Positions 34,270 through 43,201 of a DNA stretch of 64,000 nucleotides are shown here, piece by piece. Source of the stretch: Myxococcales bacterium. GTDB taxonomy: Bacteria; Myxococcota_A; Polyangia; Polyangiales; JAFGIB01. A model generated the notes under the pieces. It did not search any database and had not been told where the DNA came from. It was given only the letters and a program-made list of their open reading frames with translations. The position numbers were made by a program, and so were the translations under genes. How positions within the stretch are numbered: position 1 is the stretch's first letter; every line of letters begins with the position of its first letter. The DNA lies in contig JAOUOP010000019.1 in assembly GCA_029880325.1 (NCBI GenBank), forward strand, positions 58,994-122,993, written 5' to 3'.

Positions 34270-34489
34270 GGGTCTCAAATTGGGGACAATGCCCACTGGG
34301 GCAACGTGGATTGTGGTCACGGGGGACCTGGGGCGTCAAGCCAGGAAATCCGCCCTGAGCGCCATCTTGCTCAATAATTTCGGGTAGCTGCGCGATCGCT
34401 CTGCGTCGCTCTGGGTGGTCGGGGCACATGTTCCTACGGGGCCCACATGGAGCGTTGACACGATCGGCCGGTGGCGCTCAACTGCGCCC

Positions 34490-35158
34490 GTGTCACGTTC
34501 GAAACGAGCCATCCGCATCGCCCCCTCGATCCTCTCGGCCGACTTCGCGCGTCTCGGCGACGAAGTGGCCGCCGTCGTCGCCGCTGGCGCCGAGTACATC
34601 CACGTCGACGTCATGGACGGGGCCTTCGTGCCCAACATCACCATCGGCGCGCCGGTCGTCAAAGCGCTTCGCCCGGTCACCGATCGGGTGCTCGATGTTC
34701 ACCTGATGGTGGATGAGCCCGGGCGTTTCATCGGTGATTTCGCCGAGGCCGGCGCCGACATCATCACCGTGCACGTCGAAGCCTGCAGCCACCTGCACCG
34801 CACGCTGCAGCAGATCAGGAGCAGCGGCAAGCGCGCTGGCGTGTCGCTCAATCCCCACACGCCGCCCGAGGCCATCGCCTACGTGCTGGAGCTGGTGGAC
34901 CTGGTGCTGGTGATGAGCGTCAACCCCGGCTTCGGCGGCCAGGCCTTCATCCCCCAGGTGCTGCCCAAACTCGAACGCATTCGCGCCATGATCGACGCCT
35001 CGGGCCTGGACATCGACCTGGAGGTCGACGGCGGGGTCAAGCCGGGCACCGCCCGGCAGGTGGTGGAGGCCGGCGCCGACGTGTTGGTGGCCGGCAGCGC
35101 CGTCTTCGGGCACGGCGACTACGCCGCCGCCATCGCCGCCCTGCGCGCCGATGTCTGA
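34490..35158 (+). CDS. rpe: Ribulose-phosphate 3-epimerase
   Basis: A 222-residue TIM-barrel enzyme that interconverts ribulose 5-phosphate and xylulose 5-phosphate in the pentose-phosphate pathway. Family motifs are [37 protein letters not shown] (metal-binding His/Asp), [27 protein letters not shown] and [31 protein letters not shown] placed the start at GTG 34490 because it gives the standard length (220-225) and N-terminus; an in-frame GTG at 34415 adds an unlikely leader. dapF begins 44 bases downstream on the same strand. Confidence 0.95.
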   Translation: MSRSKRAIRIAPSILSADFARLGDEVAAVVAAGAEYIHVDVMDGAFVPNITIGAPVVKALRPVTDRVLDVHLMVDEPGRFIGDFAEAGADIITVHVEACSHLHRTLQQIRSSGKRAGVSLNPHTPPEAIAYVLELVDLVLVMSVNPGFGGQAFIPQVLPKLERIRAMIDASGLDIDLEVDGGVKPGTARQVVEAGADVLVAGSAVFGHGDYAAAIAALRADV

Positions 35159-35202
35159 AGCGGGCGCAGCTCTACCCCCGCGTGTGTGCTAGATCGGCGC
35201 CC

Positions 35203-36036
35203 ATGGCTCTGGATTTCGCCAAATACGAAGGTCTCGGCAACGACTTCGTGATCGTCGAGTGCGCTCCCGATGCGCTCGCCCTGGGCGAGGTCGAGCGCAT
35301 CTGCGATCGCCACCTGGGTGTCGGCGCCGACGGCGTGCTCTTTGTGGACCGAGACGAGCCGCGCATGACCGTGATCAACGCCGACGGTTCGCGGCCCCAG
35401 ATGTGCGGTAACGGCATCCGCTGCGTGGCGCTGCATCTTTCGCGCACCGGCCATCAGGCGCTGGCCGAAGGTGCCGCCGTCGACATCCAAACCGACGCCG
35501 GGCCCCATCGCTGCCGTCTGATCGGGCAGGGCGAAGACGCCCAGGTCGAGGTTTTGATGCGCCCGCCCAGCCTGCACCCGGCGGATCTGCCGGTGGTGGC
35601 CGAAGGGCCCCTGCGCGACGCGCCCTTCGTGCTCGATGGGCGCCAGCTGCGGCTGACGGCGGTGTCCATGGGCAACCCCCATGCCGTGGTCTTCGAGGAC
35701 TTCGGCCTGGCGCCGAGCGCGCTGGGGCCTTTATTGGCAGCCGACGCGCGCTTTCCCGAGGGCGTCAACGTGGGCTTTGCGCGTCTTGTGGGCGACGGCG
35801 CGCTCGAGTTGAAGGTGCTGGAGCGCGGCGCCGGCTGGACCCGGGCTTGCGGTACCGGCGCCTGCGCGGCGGCGGTGGCTGCGGTCGAGACCGGCCGCAT
35901 CGAGCGCGGGCGCCCCATCGACGTGACGCTGCCGGGCGGCACCCTGCGCATCGACGTGGGTGAGGCCGGCGCGCCCCTGGGCATGACCGGCCCCGCGCGC
36001 CATGTCTTCGACGGCAGGCTCGCCGGGCGGGGGTAG
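35203..36036 (+). CDS. dapF: Diaminopimelate epimerase
   Basis: A 277-residue enzyme that converts LL-diaminopimelate to meso-diaminopimelate for lysine and peptidoglycan synthesis. Both catalytic cysteines are present: MCGNGIRCVAL near residue 67 and RACGTGACAAAVAA near residue 218. The N-terminal FAKYEGLGNDFVIVE and the VSMGNPHAVVF segment are typical. The ATG at 35203 matches the family start. The presence of dapF fits a meso-DAP-containing Gram-negative envelope. It lies between rpe and a GNAT gene that starts 10 bases after its stop. Confidence 0.96.
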   Translation: MALDFAKYEGLGNDFVIVECAPDALALGEVERICDRHLGVGADGVLFVDRDEPRMTVINADGSRPQMCGNGIRCVALHLSRTGHQALAEGAAVDIQTDAGPHRCRLIGQGEDAQVEVLMRPPSLHPADLPVVAEGPLRDAPFVLDGRQLRLTAVSMGNPHAVVFEDFGLAPSALGPLLAADARFPEGVNVGFARLVGDGALELKVLERGAGWTRACGTGACAAAVAAVETGRIERGRPIDVTLPGGTLRIDVGEAGAPLGMTGPARHVFDGRLAGRG

Positions 36037-36046
36037 CGCGGCGGCC

Positions 36047-36565
36047 ATGGTTGAACTCGTGCTGCGCGAGCTGCAAGGCGGCGACCGGGAGGCCCTGTGC
36101 ATGGCGGTGGAAGAATTCCGCCACAGCGATCCCGGCTGGATGTTTGCCTTTCACTTCGATCCCAACGCTGACTTCGACGCCTACGTGCGGCAGGTGGCAA
36201 ACTGGAAGCGCGGCCGGGACATGCCCACGCCCTTCGTGCCCAATACCTTCCTGGTCGGCGTGGTCGGCGCCAAGATCGTCGGGCGACTTTCGCTGCGTCA
36301 CGAGCTCAACGACGCGCTGCGGCAGGACGGCGGCCACGTGGGCTACGGCGTGGTGGCCTCCGAGCGGGGCAAGGGCTACGCGCGGCGGTTGCTGGAGCTG
36401 TCTCTGCCCTTGGCGCGCGCGGTCGGCTTGCCACGCATCATGCTCAGCTGCGACGACGATAACCTCCCGTCGTCACGCACCATCGAAGCCTGCGGCGGCG
36501 TGCTGCAAGACCGCGTCTCAAGTGGTCGCGGTGTGCTCAAGCGCCGTTACTGGATCGAGCTATGA
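36047..36565 (+). CDS. GNAT-family N-acetyltransferase
   Basis: A 172-residue GNAT. Typical segments are LVLRELQGGDREALCMAVEEF at the start, NTFLVGVVGAKIVGRLSLRHELND, the acetyl-CoA-binding GYGVVASERGKGYARRLLELSL (motif A RGKGYA), and a C-terminal SSRTIEACGGVLQD. The closest general pattern is that of predicted acetyltransferases similar to YkwB/Acetyltransf_3, with unknown acceptor. Start ATG 36047 lies 10 bases after dapF, so co-transcription is likely. Its last 6 bases overlap the convergent MoeA gene. Confidence 0.88.
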   Translation: MVELVLRELQGGDREALCMAVEEFRHSDPGWMFAFHFDPNADFDAYVRQVANWKRGRDMPTPFVPNTFLVGVVGAKIVGRLSLRHELNDALRQDGGHVGYGVVASERGKGYARRLLELSLPLARAVGLPRIMLSCDDDNLPSSRTIEACGGVLQDRVSSGRGVLKRRYWIEL

Positions 36566-38461
36566 GGCCGGCTGCGGCGTCGTGAAGCCCGCCCGCTCCA
36601 GGGCGGCGCGGGTGTCGCTGCCGGGCTCGAGGATGGCGCCCAGGGCGCGCACGGCCGGGCGCTCGAGACGCGCTTCGGGGATGACGAAGTCGTAGCGCTC
36701 CTCGCGCAGCGGCCGAAAGTGCAGGCCGTTTTCGCGCGCCACGGTCTCGATGGTCACGCCCCAGTCGGCGCGGCCCTGGGCGATGGCGGCAGCGACTGCG
36801 TGGTGGGAGCTGGGCTGGTAGGCGTGGCCGTCGGGGCGGCGCTCGCACAGCAACTCGTCGATGAGCACGCGGGTGCCGCTGCCGCGGTTGCGGTTGACCA
36901 TGCGCAGCTGGGGGTCGTCGATCAGTGCTTCGGTGGGCCTCTGCTCGTCCGGGCGGCTGACCACGCCTTGCATGCGCCCGTAGCCGGAAAGCAGGGTCAA
37001 ACCCTCGGTCAAAAAGGGAGCGTTGTAGCGCCCGCTGTCGGGGTCGAGCAGGTGAATCGGCGCCGCGTCGCACTGTCCGCGCGTGGCGGCCAAGAGCCCG
37101 CCGCGGCTGCCCACCGAAAGGATCTTCACGCGCAGGCCCTTTCGTCCAAGGGCTGCGGCGATGAGATCGAGCCCCACGCAATGGCTGCCAACGATGACCA
37201 GGTCGGCCGGCGTCAGGCGCGCGCTCAGCAGCGTGACGGCCATGGGGCTGCCCTCGTCGACGATCTCGATGTCTTCATCAATGGTCACGAAGCCGTCGGC
37301 GCGGCTGAAGGTGGTCACCGAACCGCTGCCGCCGCCCATGGGGTAGGCGCTGTAGCCGCCGGCGTCGTCCTTCAAGAGGCTCACCAGCAGGTACTGGCGG
37401 CGGCCGCGGTCGGAGCGCACGCTCTGGGCCAGGCGCGCCGGTAGCTGGCCGCGTTCGGGCGCCGGCAGTCCGCCCAGCTGGCGCAGGACGGGCGCGACCA
37501 GCTCGTGGAAGGTGAAGACCGCCGAGGTGGGGAAGCCGGGCAGGATCGCCACCGGCTTGTGGCCGGAAGCCGCCAGGCAGATCGGCTTGCCGGGTTTGAG
37601 CGCGACGCCGTGGACCACGATGCCCGGGGTGAGATCCTGCACCGCGCGGTAGCTGAGATCGCCCTCGCCCTTGGAGGTGCCGCCCGACAGCAGCACCGCG
37701 TCGTAGCCCTCGATGGCGGTAGTGAGCGCCTGCCTGAGAGCCGCCTCGTCGTCGGCGTAGGCGCCCAGAAAGCTCGGCTCGCAGCCCAATTCGGTCACCG
37801 CGTCGCACAGGATGCGGCCGTTGCTGTCGAAGACCATGCCCGGGCGCATGGCCTGTCCGGGCGCGATGATCTCGTCGCCGGTGGAGATTACGGCCACGCG
37901 CGGCCGCCGAATCACCGAGACGCGTTCGGCGCCGATGGCCGCGAGCAGGCCCGTTTCGCGCGCGCTCAAGAGGGTGCCGGAAAAGAGCACGGTCTCGCCG
38001 CGGGCGATGTCGCTGCCGGCGAAGGAGACCGCGGCGCCCGGCACCCGCGGGGCGCGCAGCACCAGCTCATCACCGACCACCTCGGTCTGTTCCACCGGCA
38101 CCACGGCGTCGGCGCCGCGCGGTAGCATGCCGCCGGTGGCGATCGGGGTGGCGGTCCCTGGTTTGACTTCGAGTTTTGGCGCCACGCCCGTCGGCAGGCG
38201 CTCGTCATTGAGTGCGAGGACCTTTTCCTGCTCTTCGGCGGCGCCATAACTGTCGGCCGCACGAATCGCGAAGCCGTCCATGTTGGCGCGGTCGAAGGAG
38301 GGCACGTCGACGCTCGATCGCACGTCGGTGGCGAGCACTCGCCCCAGGGCCTCAGACAGCGGCAGTTCTTCGGCGGCGAGCGGCTTGGGTGAGAGCGCCT
38401 TTTGCCAGCGGCGCTCGGCTTCGTCGCGGCTGACGACCTCGAGGAATTGCTGCTGCTTCAC
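36560..38461 (-). CDS. MoeA fused to periplasmic-binding-like domain
   Basis: A 633-residue fusion. Residues 1-400 are MoeA (molybdopterin molybdenumtransferase), with VPSFDRANMDGFAIRAADS, ATGGMLPRGADAVVPVE, VISTGDEIIAPGQ, SNGRILCDAVTELG, LLSGGTSKGEGD and ILPGFPTSAVFTFHEL. It inserts metal into adenylylated molybdopterin. Residues about 410-610 match the PBP-like domain (PF12727 type): IVGSHCVGLDLIAAAL, LLAATRGQCDAAPIHLLDP and RNRGSGTRVLIDELL, which resemble tungstate/molybdate-binding ModA and ModE-linked proteins. The domain may sense or deliver oxyanion. The GTG start overlaps the stop of the second MoeA gene. Confidence 0.9.
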   Translation of the reverse strand: MKQQQFLEVVSRDEAERRWQKALSPKPLAAEELPLSEALGRVLATDVRSSVDVPSFDRANMDGFAIRAADSYGAAEEQEKVLALNDERLPTGVAPKLEVKPGTATPIATGGMLPRGADAVVPVEQTEVVGDELVLRAPRVPGAAVSFAGSDIARGETVLFSGTLLSARETGLLAAIGAERVSVIRRPRVAVISTGDEIIAPGQAMRPGMVFDSNGRILCDAVTELGCEPSFLGAYADDEAALRQALTTAIEGYDAVLLSGGTSKGEGDLSYRAVQDLTPGIVVHGVALKPGKPICLAASGHKPVAILPGFPTSAVFTFHELVAPVLRQLGGLPAPERGQLPARLAQSVRSDRGRRQYLLVSLLKDDAGGYSAYPMGGGSGSVTTFSRADGFVTIDEDIEIVDEGSPMAVTLLSARLTPADLVIVGSHCVGLDLIAAALGRKGLRVKILSVGSRGGLLAATRGQCDAAPIHLLDPDSGRYNAPFLTEGLTLLSGYGRMQGVVSRPDEQRPTEALIDDPQLRMVNRNRGSGTRVLIDELLCERRPDGHAYQPSSHHAVAAAIAQGRADWGVTIETVARENGLHFRPLREERYDFVIPEARLERPAVRALGAILEPGSDTRAALERAGFTTPQPAS

Positions 38462-39729
38462 GCGGGGTCCTCGTCGTAGAGCAGGACCTCCACCTCCTGC
38501 CCCTCGGCCAGGCCTTCCAGGTCGCGATCGACGATGACGGCGCCAGCGGCGCGCACGGTGGAACTCAGGATCGAGGCGCCCGCCGTCGACAGCGGCAGGA
38601 CCAGGCCGTCTTCGAGGGCCACGCGCACGTAGTCGGTGCGCCCGAGCTCACTGACGATCTTGCGGGCGAGCTTTGCGCGCAGTGTGCGGTGGGGCCAGCT
38701 GCGGCTGCGGCCGCCCAGGGCGCGCAGGGTGGGGCCGGCGAAGAACTCGTAGGCGCACAGGCAGCTGACCGGATTGCCGCTCAACAGAAATACCCAACGC
38801 TCGCCGATGCGCCCGCCGGCCGAGGGGCTCGCCGGGCGCATGGTGACGCCGTGGAAATCGAGGCGTCCCAGCTTGTGCAGAAGCACAGGGGCGTGATCCT
38901 CGGCGCCCACGGAGCTGCCGCCGGTGACCAGGATGACATCGGGGCCCGGTTCGCTGAGGGCGGCGCCGATCTGCGCCGGGTCGTCGGGCAACAGGCGGTA
39001 GTCGTCGAGCAGGCCGCCGTCGCGGGCGACCAGGGCGCGCAGCATGGGCGAGTTGGAGTCGACGATGCGGCTGCCCTGGGGGACTTCACCGGGAGCCAAG
39101 AGCTCGTCGCCGGTGACGATCAGGCGCACCCGGGGGCGCCGATGGCAGGGGACCTCGGTGACTCCCAGTGAAGCCAAAAGGCCCACGTCCTGGGGGCGCA
39201 GGCGGCGGCCGGCGCGCAGCAGAACTTCCCCCTGCTGCACGTCTTCGCCCACCTGGCCCACGTGCTTCTCCGGGGCCACCGCCTCGAGCAGCTCCACCGT
39301 TTTGGGCAGCTCGGACGTGGTGGCGGTGGTGGTGCGGCAGATCTCGGCCTTGGCCACGGCGTCGGCGCCCATGGGCAGCGGGGCGCCGGTCATGATGCGC
39401 ACGGCCTCGCCCGGGCCGACCGTGCCGGCAAAGGGCGCGCCGGGCAGGGCCTGGCCGCGCACCTCCAGGATGACCGGGTCGAAGCTCGAGGCCCCGAAGC
39501 TGTCCTCGCCGCGCACGGCGAAGCCGTCCATGGCGGCGCGGGCGAAGGGCGGGACCGCGCGCGGGGCCGCCAGCTCCTGGGCGAGCACGCGGCCGGCGCA
39601 GTCGCCGAGGGAGACCGGCTCGGCCGACAGCGGCTTGCTGTCGGCTTCCAGGGCCGCGAGCACGTCGCTGAGCGGCGTCCGCCGCGTGAAACCACGCATG
39701 CGGACGTCGCGCATCGGCTCTTGACTCAT
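38458..39729 (-). CDS. moeA: MoeA, molybdopterin molybdenumtransferase
   Basis: A 423-residue MoeA with all core motifs: VPPFARAAMDGFAVRGEDS, IMTGAPLPMGADAVAKAE, LIVTGDELLAPGEVPQG, DSNSPMLRAL, LVTGGSSVGAEDHAPVLL and LLSGNPVSCLCAYEFF. It catalyses Mo or W insertion into the dithiolene of MPT-AMP. It lies between the aldehyde:ferredoxin oxidoreductase gene (40 bases upstream) and the MoeA-PBP fusion gene, which overlaps its stop. Having two MoeA copies beside a tungstoenzyme is consistent with one being used for tungsten, as proposed for hyperthermophilic archaea. Start ATG 39729. Confidence 0.92.
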   Translation of the reverse strand: MSQEPMRDVRMRGFTRRTPLSDVLAALEADSKPLSAEPVSLGDCAGRVLAQELAAPRAVPPFARAAMDGFAVRGEDSFGASSFDPVILEVRGQALPGAPFAGTVGPGEAVRIMTGAPLPMGADAVAKAEICRTTTATTSELPKTVELLEAVAPEKHVGQVGEDVQQGEVLLRAGRRLRPQDVGLLASLGVTEVPCHRRPRVRLIVTGDELLAPGEVPQGSRIVDSNSPMLRALVARDGGLLDDYRLLPDDPAQIGAALSEPGPDVILVTGGSSVGAEDHAPVLLHKLGRLDFHGVTMRPASPSAGGRIGERWVFLLSGNPVSCLCAYEFFAGPTLRALGGRSRSWPHRTLRAKLARKIVSELGRTDYVRVALEDGLVLPLSTAGASILSSTVRAAGAVIVDRDLEGLAEGQEVEVLLYDEDPA

Positions 39730-39769
39730 GGTTACTAGACGCTCGTGCTGGCGGCCGGTTTCGGGTGCC

Positions 39770-41494
39770 CTAGCCCTGCGCCTTGAGCTTGAAAAGCTTG
39801 GCGGTCAGGTCCTTGCGCACCTTGGCGTCGGCGATGACCTCGGGGGCGACGTCGAAGATCAGCTTGGCCGGGCCGATGGGGTCGTCGACCATGCACTTGG
39901 GCAGCTTGTCGTCTTCTTCCTTCCAGCCGGCGCGCTTGTTGAACTCCCACTCGTCGCTCAGGACTTCCCAGGCCATGTCGGCCATTTGCGCGTGGGTGAC
40001 TTCCTCGCCGTAGAGGTGGCTATAGAACTGGCGGATGACCTCCAGGGTCGGCTCCTGGAACATGCAGAAGCCCGAGGAGTCGCAGACGGCGTTGACCAGC
40101 TGGGCCTCCTGGGAGGCGGTGGCGAAGGCGTCGGGCTGCAGGCCCGGATTGACCACCAGGCCGGCGGTGTGGTCGGCGCCCATGGCGCTGGTGGCGTAGG
40201 TGACGCCGGTGGCCTTGAGCGGGCGCGGATCCCAGGCCGGCAGGGCCTGGCCGCGCACCGTGGGCACCCGATGGTGACCGGTGTACTCGCCGACCGCGTC
40301 GGTGCCGTTGCCCAGCACCTTGCCGATTTCCGTGCCCTTGGCGATTTCTTCTTCGAAGAGCTTCTTGACGCCCTCGTAGTCGCCGAACTCGAGCTTGCCC
40401 GCGTCCATCCAGACGCCGATGGCGGCGCCGGCTTCGATGGTGTCGAGGCCCAGGTCGTCGCACAGGCGGTCAAAGGTGGCTACCTGGTCCACGTCCGTCA
40501 TCGCAAGGTTGGAGCCGAGCAGGGTGATGGTCTCGAACTCCAGGGCCGAGGTCTTGTAGTTGCCGTCGGCGTCGTGGACCACGTTGGAGCACTTGACGAT
40601 GCAGCCGGTCAGGCAGTTGTGCATGCCGCCGCCGCGGCTCTCGAAGCGCTCCATGATGCGCGCGCCGTCGAGGCCGTGCACGTCCGGGCTCTGGCCCTCG
40701 ACGCGGTTTTTGTACGGGAAGGTGTGGAGCATGTTGGCCAGGGGCACAAAGGCCGAGGTGCCGGCCTTGTAGGTCTGACGGCCGCCCAGGTGCTTTTGGG
40801 TCATGGCCTTGGTGACCTCGGCGAAGGCCTTGGCGTCGGCCGCCTTGCGGGCGCGGGCGCCGCCGGCCTCGCAAGCGATGTACTTCAGACCCTTGGAGCC
40901 CATCACGGCGCCCAGGCCCCCGCGGGCGGCGTGGCGCGCGGGGTGGCGGTTGTCCTGGTCGGTGGTGGCCACCGAGGCGCCGCGCAGCTGCATCTCGCCG
41001 GCCGGGCCGATGGTGACGAAGGACGCCTTGTCGCTGTAGCGCTCTGCGAGCTTCACGCAGGTCGGGTAGTTCCAGATGCCGGCCAGATCGTCGCACTCGA
41101 CGACCTTGCCGCCCTCGGCGGTGACCTCGAGGCCGTAGCGCTTGTTGGGATCTGCCGGCTTGCCCTTGACGATGATGGCGCGATAGCCGAGTTTGGCCAT
41201 GTGCTGGCCAGGGTTGCCGCCCACATTGGCTTCTTTGATGCCGCCGGTCAGCGGGCTCTTGGCGCCCACCGACAGCCGGCCCGAGGTGGGGGCGGCGGTG
41301 CCAGTGAGGGTCCCGGGCGCGAAGACCAGCACGTTATCGGCCGACAGCGGCTCGCAGCCCGGATCGCACTCGGCGAGCAGGATCTTGGCCGACAGGGCGC
41401 GGCCGCCCAGCAGGCGCCACTCAGTGGGGAAGTCTTCGACCGTCACGCTCTGGTCGCCCATGTCGACCCGCATCATCTTTTCCGCTTCGCTCAT
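39770..41494 (-). CDS. Aldehyde:ferredoxin oxidoreductase family tungstoenzyme
   Basis: A 574-residue member of the AOR family, which oxidises aldehydes to acids with a tungsto-bispterin cofactor and one 4Fe-4S cluster. The N-terminal domain has the typical FPTEWRLLGGRALSAKILL, FAPGTLTGTAAPTSGRLSV and KSPLTGGIKEANVGG. Candidate cluster cysteines are CLTGCIVKC (about residue 291) and CDSSGFC (about residue 472). The start follows AGGAG by 8 bases. The upstream MoaD-like gene and tungstate importer and the downstream MoeA genes give a complete supply line. It is cytoplasmic and needs ferredoxin, which is not encoded here. Confidence 0.94.
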   Translation of the reverse strand: MSEAEKMMRVDMGDQSVTVEDFPTEWRLLGGRALSAKILLAECDPGCEPLSADNVLVFAPGTLTGTAAPTSGRLSVGAKSPLTGGIKEANVGGNPGQHMAKLGYRAIIVKGKPADPNKRYGLEVTAEGGKVVECDDLAGIWNYPTCVKLAERYSDKASFVTIGPAGEMQLRGASVATTDQDNRHPARHAARGGLGAVMGSKGLKYIACEAGGARARKAADAKAFAEVTKAMTQKHLGGRQTYKAGTSAFVPLANMLHTFPYKNRVEGQSPDVHGLDGARIMERFESRGGGMHNCLTGCIVKCSNVVHDADGNYKTSALEFETITLLGSNLAMTDVDQVATFDRLCDDLGLDTIEAGAAIGVWMDAGKLEFGDYEGVKKLFEEEIAKGTEIGKVLGNGTDAVGEYTGHHRVPTVRGQALPAWDPRPLKATGVTYATSAMGADHTAGLVVNPGLQPDAFATASQEAQLVNAVCDSSGFCMFQEPTLEVIRQFYSHLYGEEVTHAQMADMAWEVLSDEWEFNKRAGWKEEDDKLPKCMVDDPIGPAKLIFDVAPEVIADAKVRKDLTAKLFKLKAQG

Positions 41495-41559
41495 CGTGTG
41501 GCTCCTGGTTGAGTGCCGAGCTGTCTTGCTTCGGCCTTTTGGATCTTCGCGTTCGTCTT

Positions 41560-41829
41560 TCAGCCGCCTGAAAGGGCACCCACCACCTCGAGCTCGTCGT
41601 CGTCGCTGAGCGGGTGCTCGAGGGCACCGTGGGGCAAAAGCTCACCGTTGACGTAGAGACTGACGAAGCGCTGCAGCGCGCCCTGTTGCGACAGGATCAT
41701 CTCGCCGAAATCCGGATAGCGCGTGTGGAGGGTGGTGAGCACGGCGCCCACCGTTGTTCCGGGCAGTGATAGCTCCGCTTGGCCTCGGGTGGGACCGCGC
41801 AGGGCCTCTGGAATCAGCACGCGTGGCAT
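41560..41829 (-). CDS. MoaD/ThiS-type sulphur carrier protein
   Basis: An 89-residue ubiquitin-like protein with the C-terminal diglycine (EVVGALSGG) that is thiocarboxylated in this family. FVSLYVNGELL and DDDELEVV match the MoaD fold. It would supply sulphur for the dithiolene of molybdopterin, or act as a dedicated small partner of AOR, since AOR genes often sit next to MoaD-like genes. It is 65 bases upstream of the AOR gene on the same strand. No MoaE, MoeB or MoaC gene is in the window. Confidence 0.9.
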   Translation of the reverse strand: MPRVLIPEALRGPTRGQAELSLPGTTVGAVLTTLHTRYPDFGEMILSQQGALQRFVSLYVNGELLPHGALEHPLSDDDELEVVGALSGG

Positions 41830-41896
41830 CGGCTGTGCCTTGATACCCGCTGCCGCGCCCGGGGTCCACCTTGGCGATCGGGGTCGGGGTGGCGGT

Positions 41897-43045
41897 TCAG
41901 CGAGACGGGGCTGTTTCGCGCGGCATCACATGGCGGTCGGCAAGGGGCGAAGACAGCGGTACGCGGTCGCCGGGGTTGAGGGCCTGCAGCGGGCCGCGGC
42001 CGCTGACGAAGTGGGTGCGCAGGGTGTGACCGGCCCAGCTGAGCGTCAGCGTGGTCAGCTCGGCGCCGCGGCTGTGCTCGAGGATCTGGCAGTGGCCGAG
42101 CTCGTCGGCGGGGCTGGCATGGTTGGCGTGGGCTCCACGGGGGGCGTCGGTGCCGGGGCGTCCCAGCTTCAGGCGCTCGGGGCGCAGGCCGAGCCAGGCG
42201 GCGGAGCCTGCGGGCAGGTCGCAGGGGGCCCAGAGTTCGGCGCCGCCGTGCCCGGCGCTCGCGCCGTGGGCGTCGTGGGCCGGCTCGACCCGCAGGCGGC
42301 ACAGGCCATCGTCGCCCGGCTCGCCCACCCGCACCGGCACCAAATTGTGCATACCGAGCAGCGTGGCGGTGGCGGCATCCACGGGGCGGGCCAGCAGCTG
42401 GTCGACGGGACCCTGCTGGCGGATGCGGCCGTCGAGCAGGATGGCGATGCGGTCGGCCAGCAGCACCGCGCGGCTGAGGTCGTGGGTGACCAGGCAAAGC
42501 GCCACCCCGGTCTCGTGCACCACCCGGCGCAGGTCGCGGGAGAGGGCCTCGCGGCCCTGGGCGTCGAGATCGTCGAAGGGCTCGTCGAGCAGCAGCACCG
42601 ACGGCTCGATGCACAGGGCGCGGGCCAGCGACAGCCGGCGCAGCTCGCCGAAGGACAGCGTGGCCGCGCTCTGCTGGGCCATGGCTGCGATCCCGAAGTG
42701 GGAAAGTGCCGTCTCGATGCGCCGATCCTGCTCGGCCCTGGACAGCCCGCGGCCCCATAGGGCGACACGCACATTGTGCGACACGCTGCCATCGAAGGCC
42801 AAGGGGCGTTGAAAGACCATCGTCACGCGCCCGGCGCCCGGCCCCTCAACGCGGCCCTCGGCCCCGCGTTGCAGACCGGCCAGCGAGCGCAGCAGCGTGC
42901 TCTTGCCGGCACCATTGGGGCCCAGGATGGCCAGCGTGTGCCCGGCCTGCAGCTCGAGCCCACTGACCTCCAGCCGAAACTGCCGCCCCCGCGCGCCGTA
43001 GGCCACCGACAGGCCCGAAGCCCTCAGCACCGCCTGTTCACTCAC
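41897..43045 (-). CDS. Tungstate/molybdate ABC transporter, ATP-binding protein
   Basis: A 382-residue ATPase. Walker A is GPNGAGKSTLLRSLAG, the Q-loop is in MVFQRPLAFDGSV, the signature is LSFGELRRLSLARAL, Walker B is VLLLDEPFDDLD, and the H-loop is LVTHDLSRAV. The C-terminal 140 residues carry an OB/TOBE-like regulatory part, LGLRPERLKLGRPG, that in ModC-type proteins binds the oxyanion. I used GTG 43045, because the longer frame reads through the tandem repeat that separates it from the permease gene. Together with the two genes upstream it forms a TupABC-like importer, feeding the AOR/MoeA genes downstream. Confidence 0.9.
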   Translation of the reverse strand: MSEQAVLRASGLSVAYGARGRQFRLEVSGLELQAGHTLAILGPNGAGKSTLLRSLAGLQRGAEGRVEGPGAGRVTMVFQRPLAFDGSVSHNVRVALWGRGLSRAEQDRRIETALSHFGIAAMAQQSAATLSFGELRRLSLARALCIEPSVLLLDEPFDDLDAQGREALSRDLRRVVHETGVALCLVTHDLSRAVLLADRIAILLDGRIRQQGPVDQLLARPVDAATATLLGMHNLVPVRVGEPGDDGLCRLRVEPAHDAHGASAGHGGAELWAPCDLPAGSAAWLGLRPERLKLGRPGTDAPRGAHANHASPADELGHCQILEHSRGAELTTLTLSWAGHTLRTHFVSGRGPLQALNPGDRVPLSSPLADRHVMPRETAPSR

Positions 43046-43080
43046 CGGCGGCCTCCTCGCAAAGCCGGCAAAGCCGCCGG

Positions 43081-43177
43081 GAAAGCTGCCAGGACGTTTT
43101 CGCCGGGCTTTTCGCACCCCCAGAAAGCTGCCAGGACGTTTTCGCCGGATGTTTTCGCACCCCCGGAAAGCTGCCAG
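43081..43177. repeat. Tandem 42-43 bp repeat with GCTGCCAGG core
   Basis: Two near-identical copies (43081-43122 and 43123-43165) begin GAAAGCTGCCAGGACG and continue TTTTCGCCGG...TTTTCGCACCCCC. A third partial copy covers 43166-43177. They fill the 156-base gap between the permease and ATPase genes of the tungstate importer. A related copy, GCTGCCAGGCTGTTTTCGCGG, lies at 46981-47001 in another intergenic gap, so this is a dispersed repeat rather than a one-off duplication. Confidence 0.75.
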
Positions 43178-43201
43178 CGCGCGGGCGTGCAGGGCTCGGG
43201 T

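Noticed and set aside
43081..43177. Tandem repeat considered as CRISPR array
   Set aside because: Units are directly adjacent with no unique spacers and only 2.3 copies; no cas genes.
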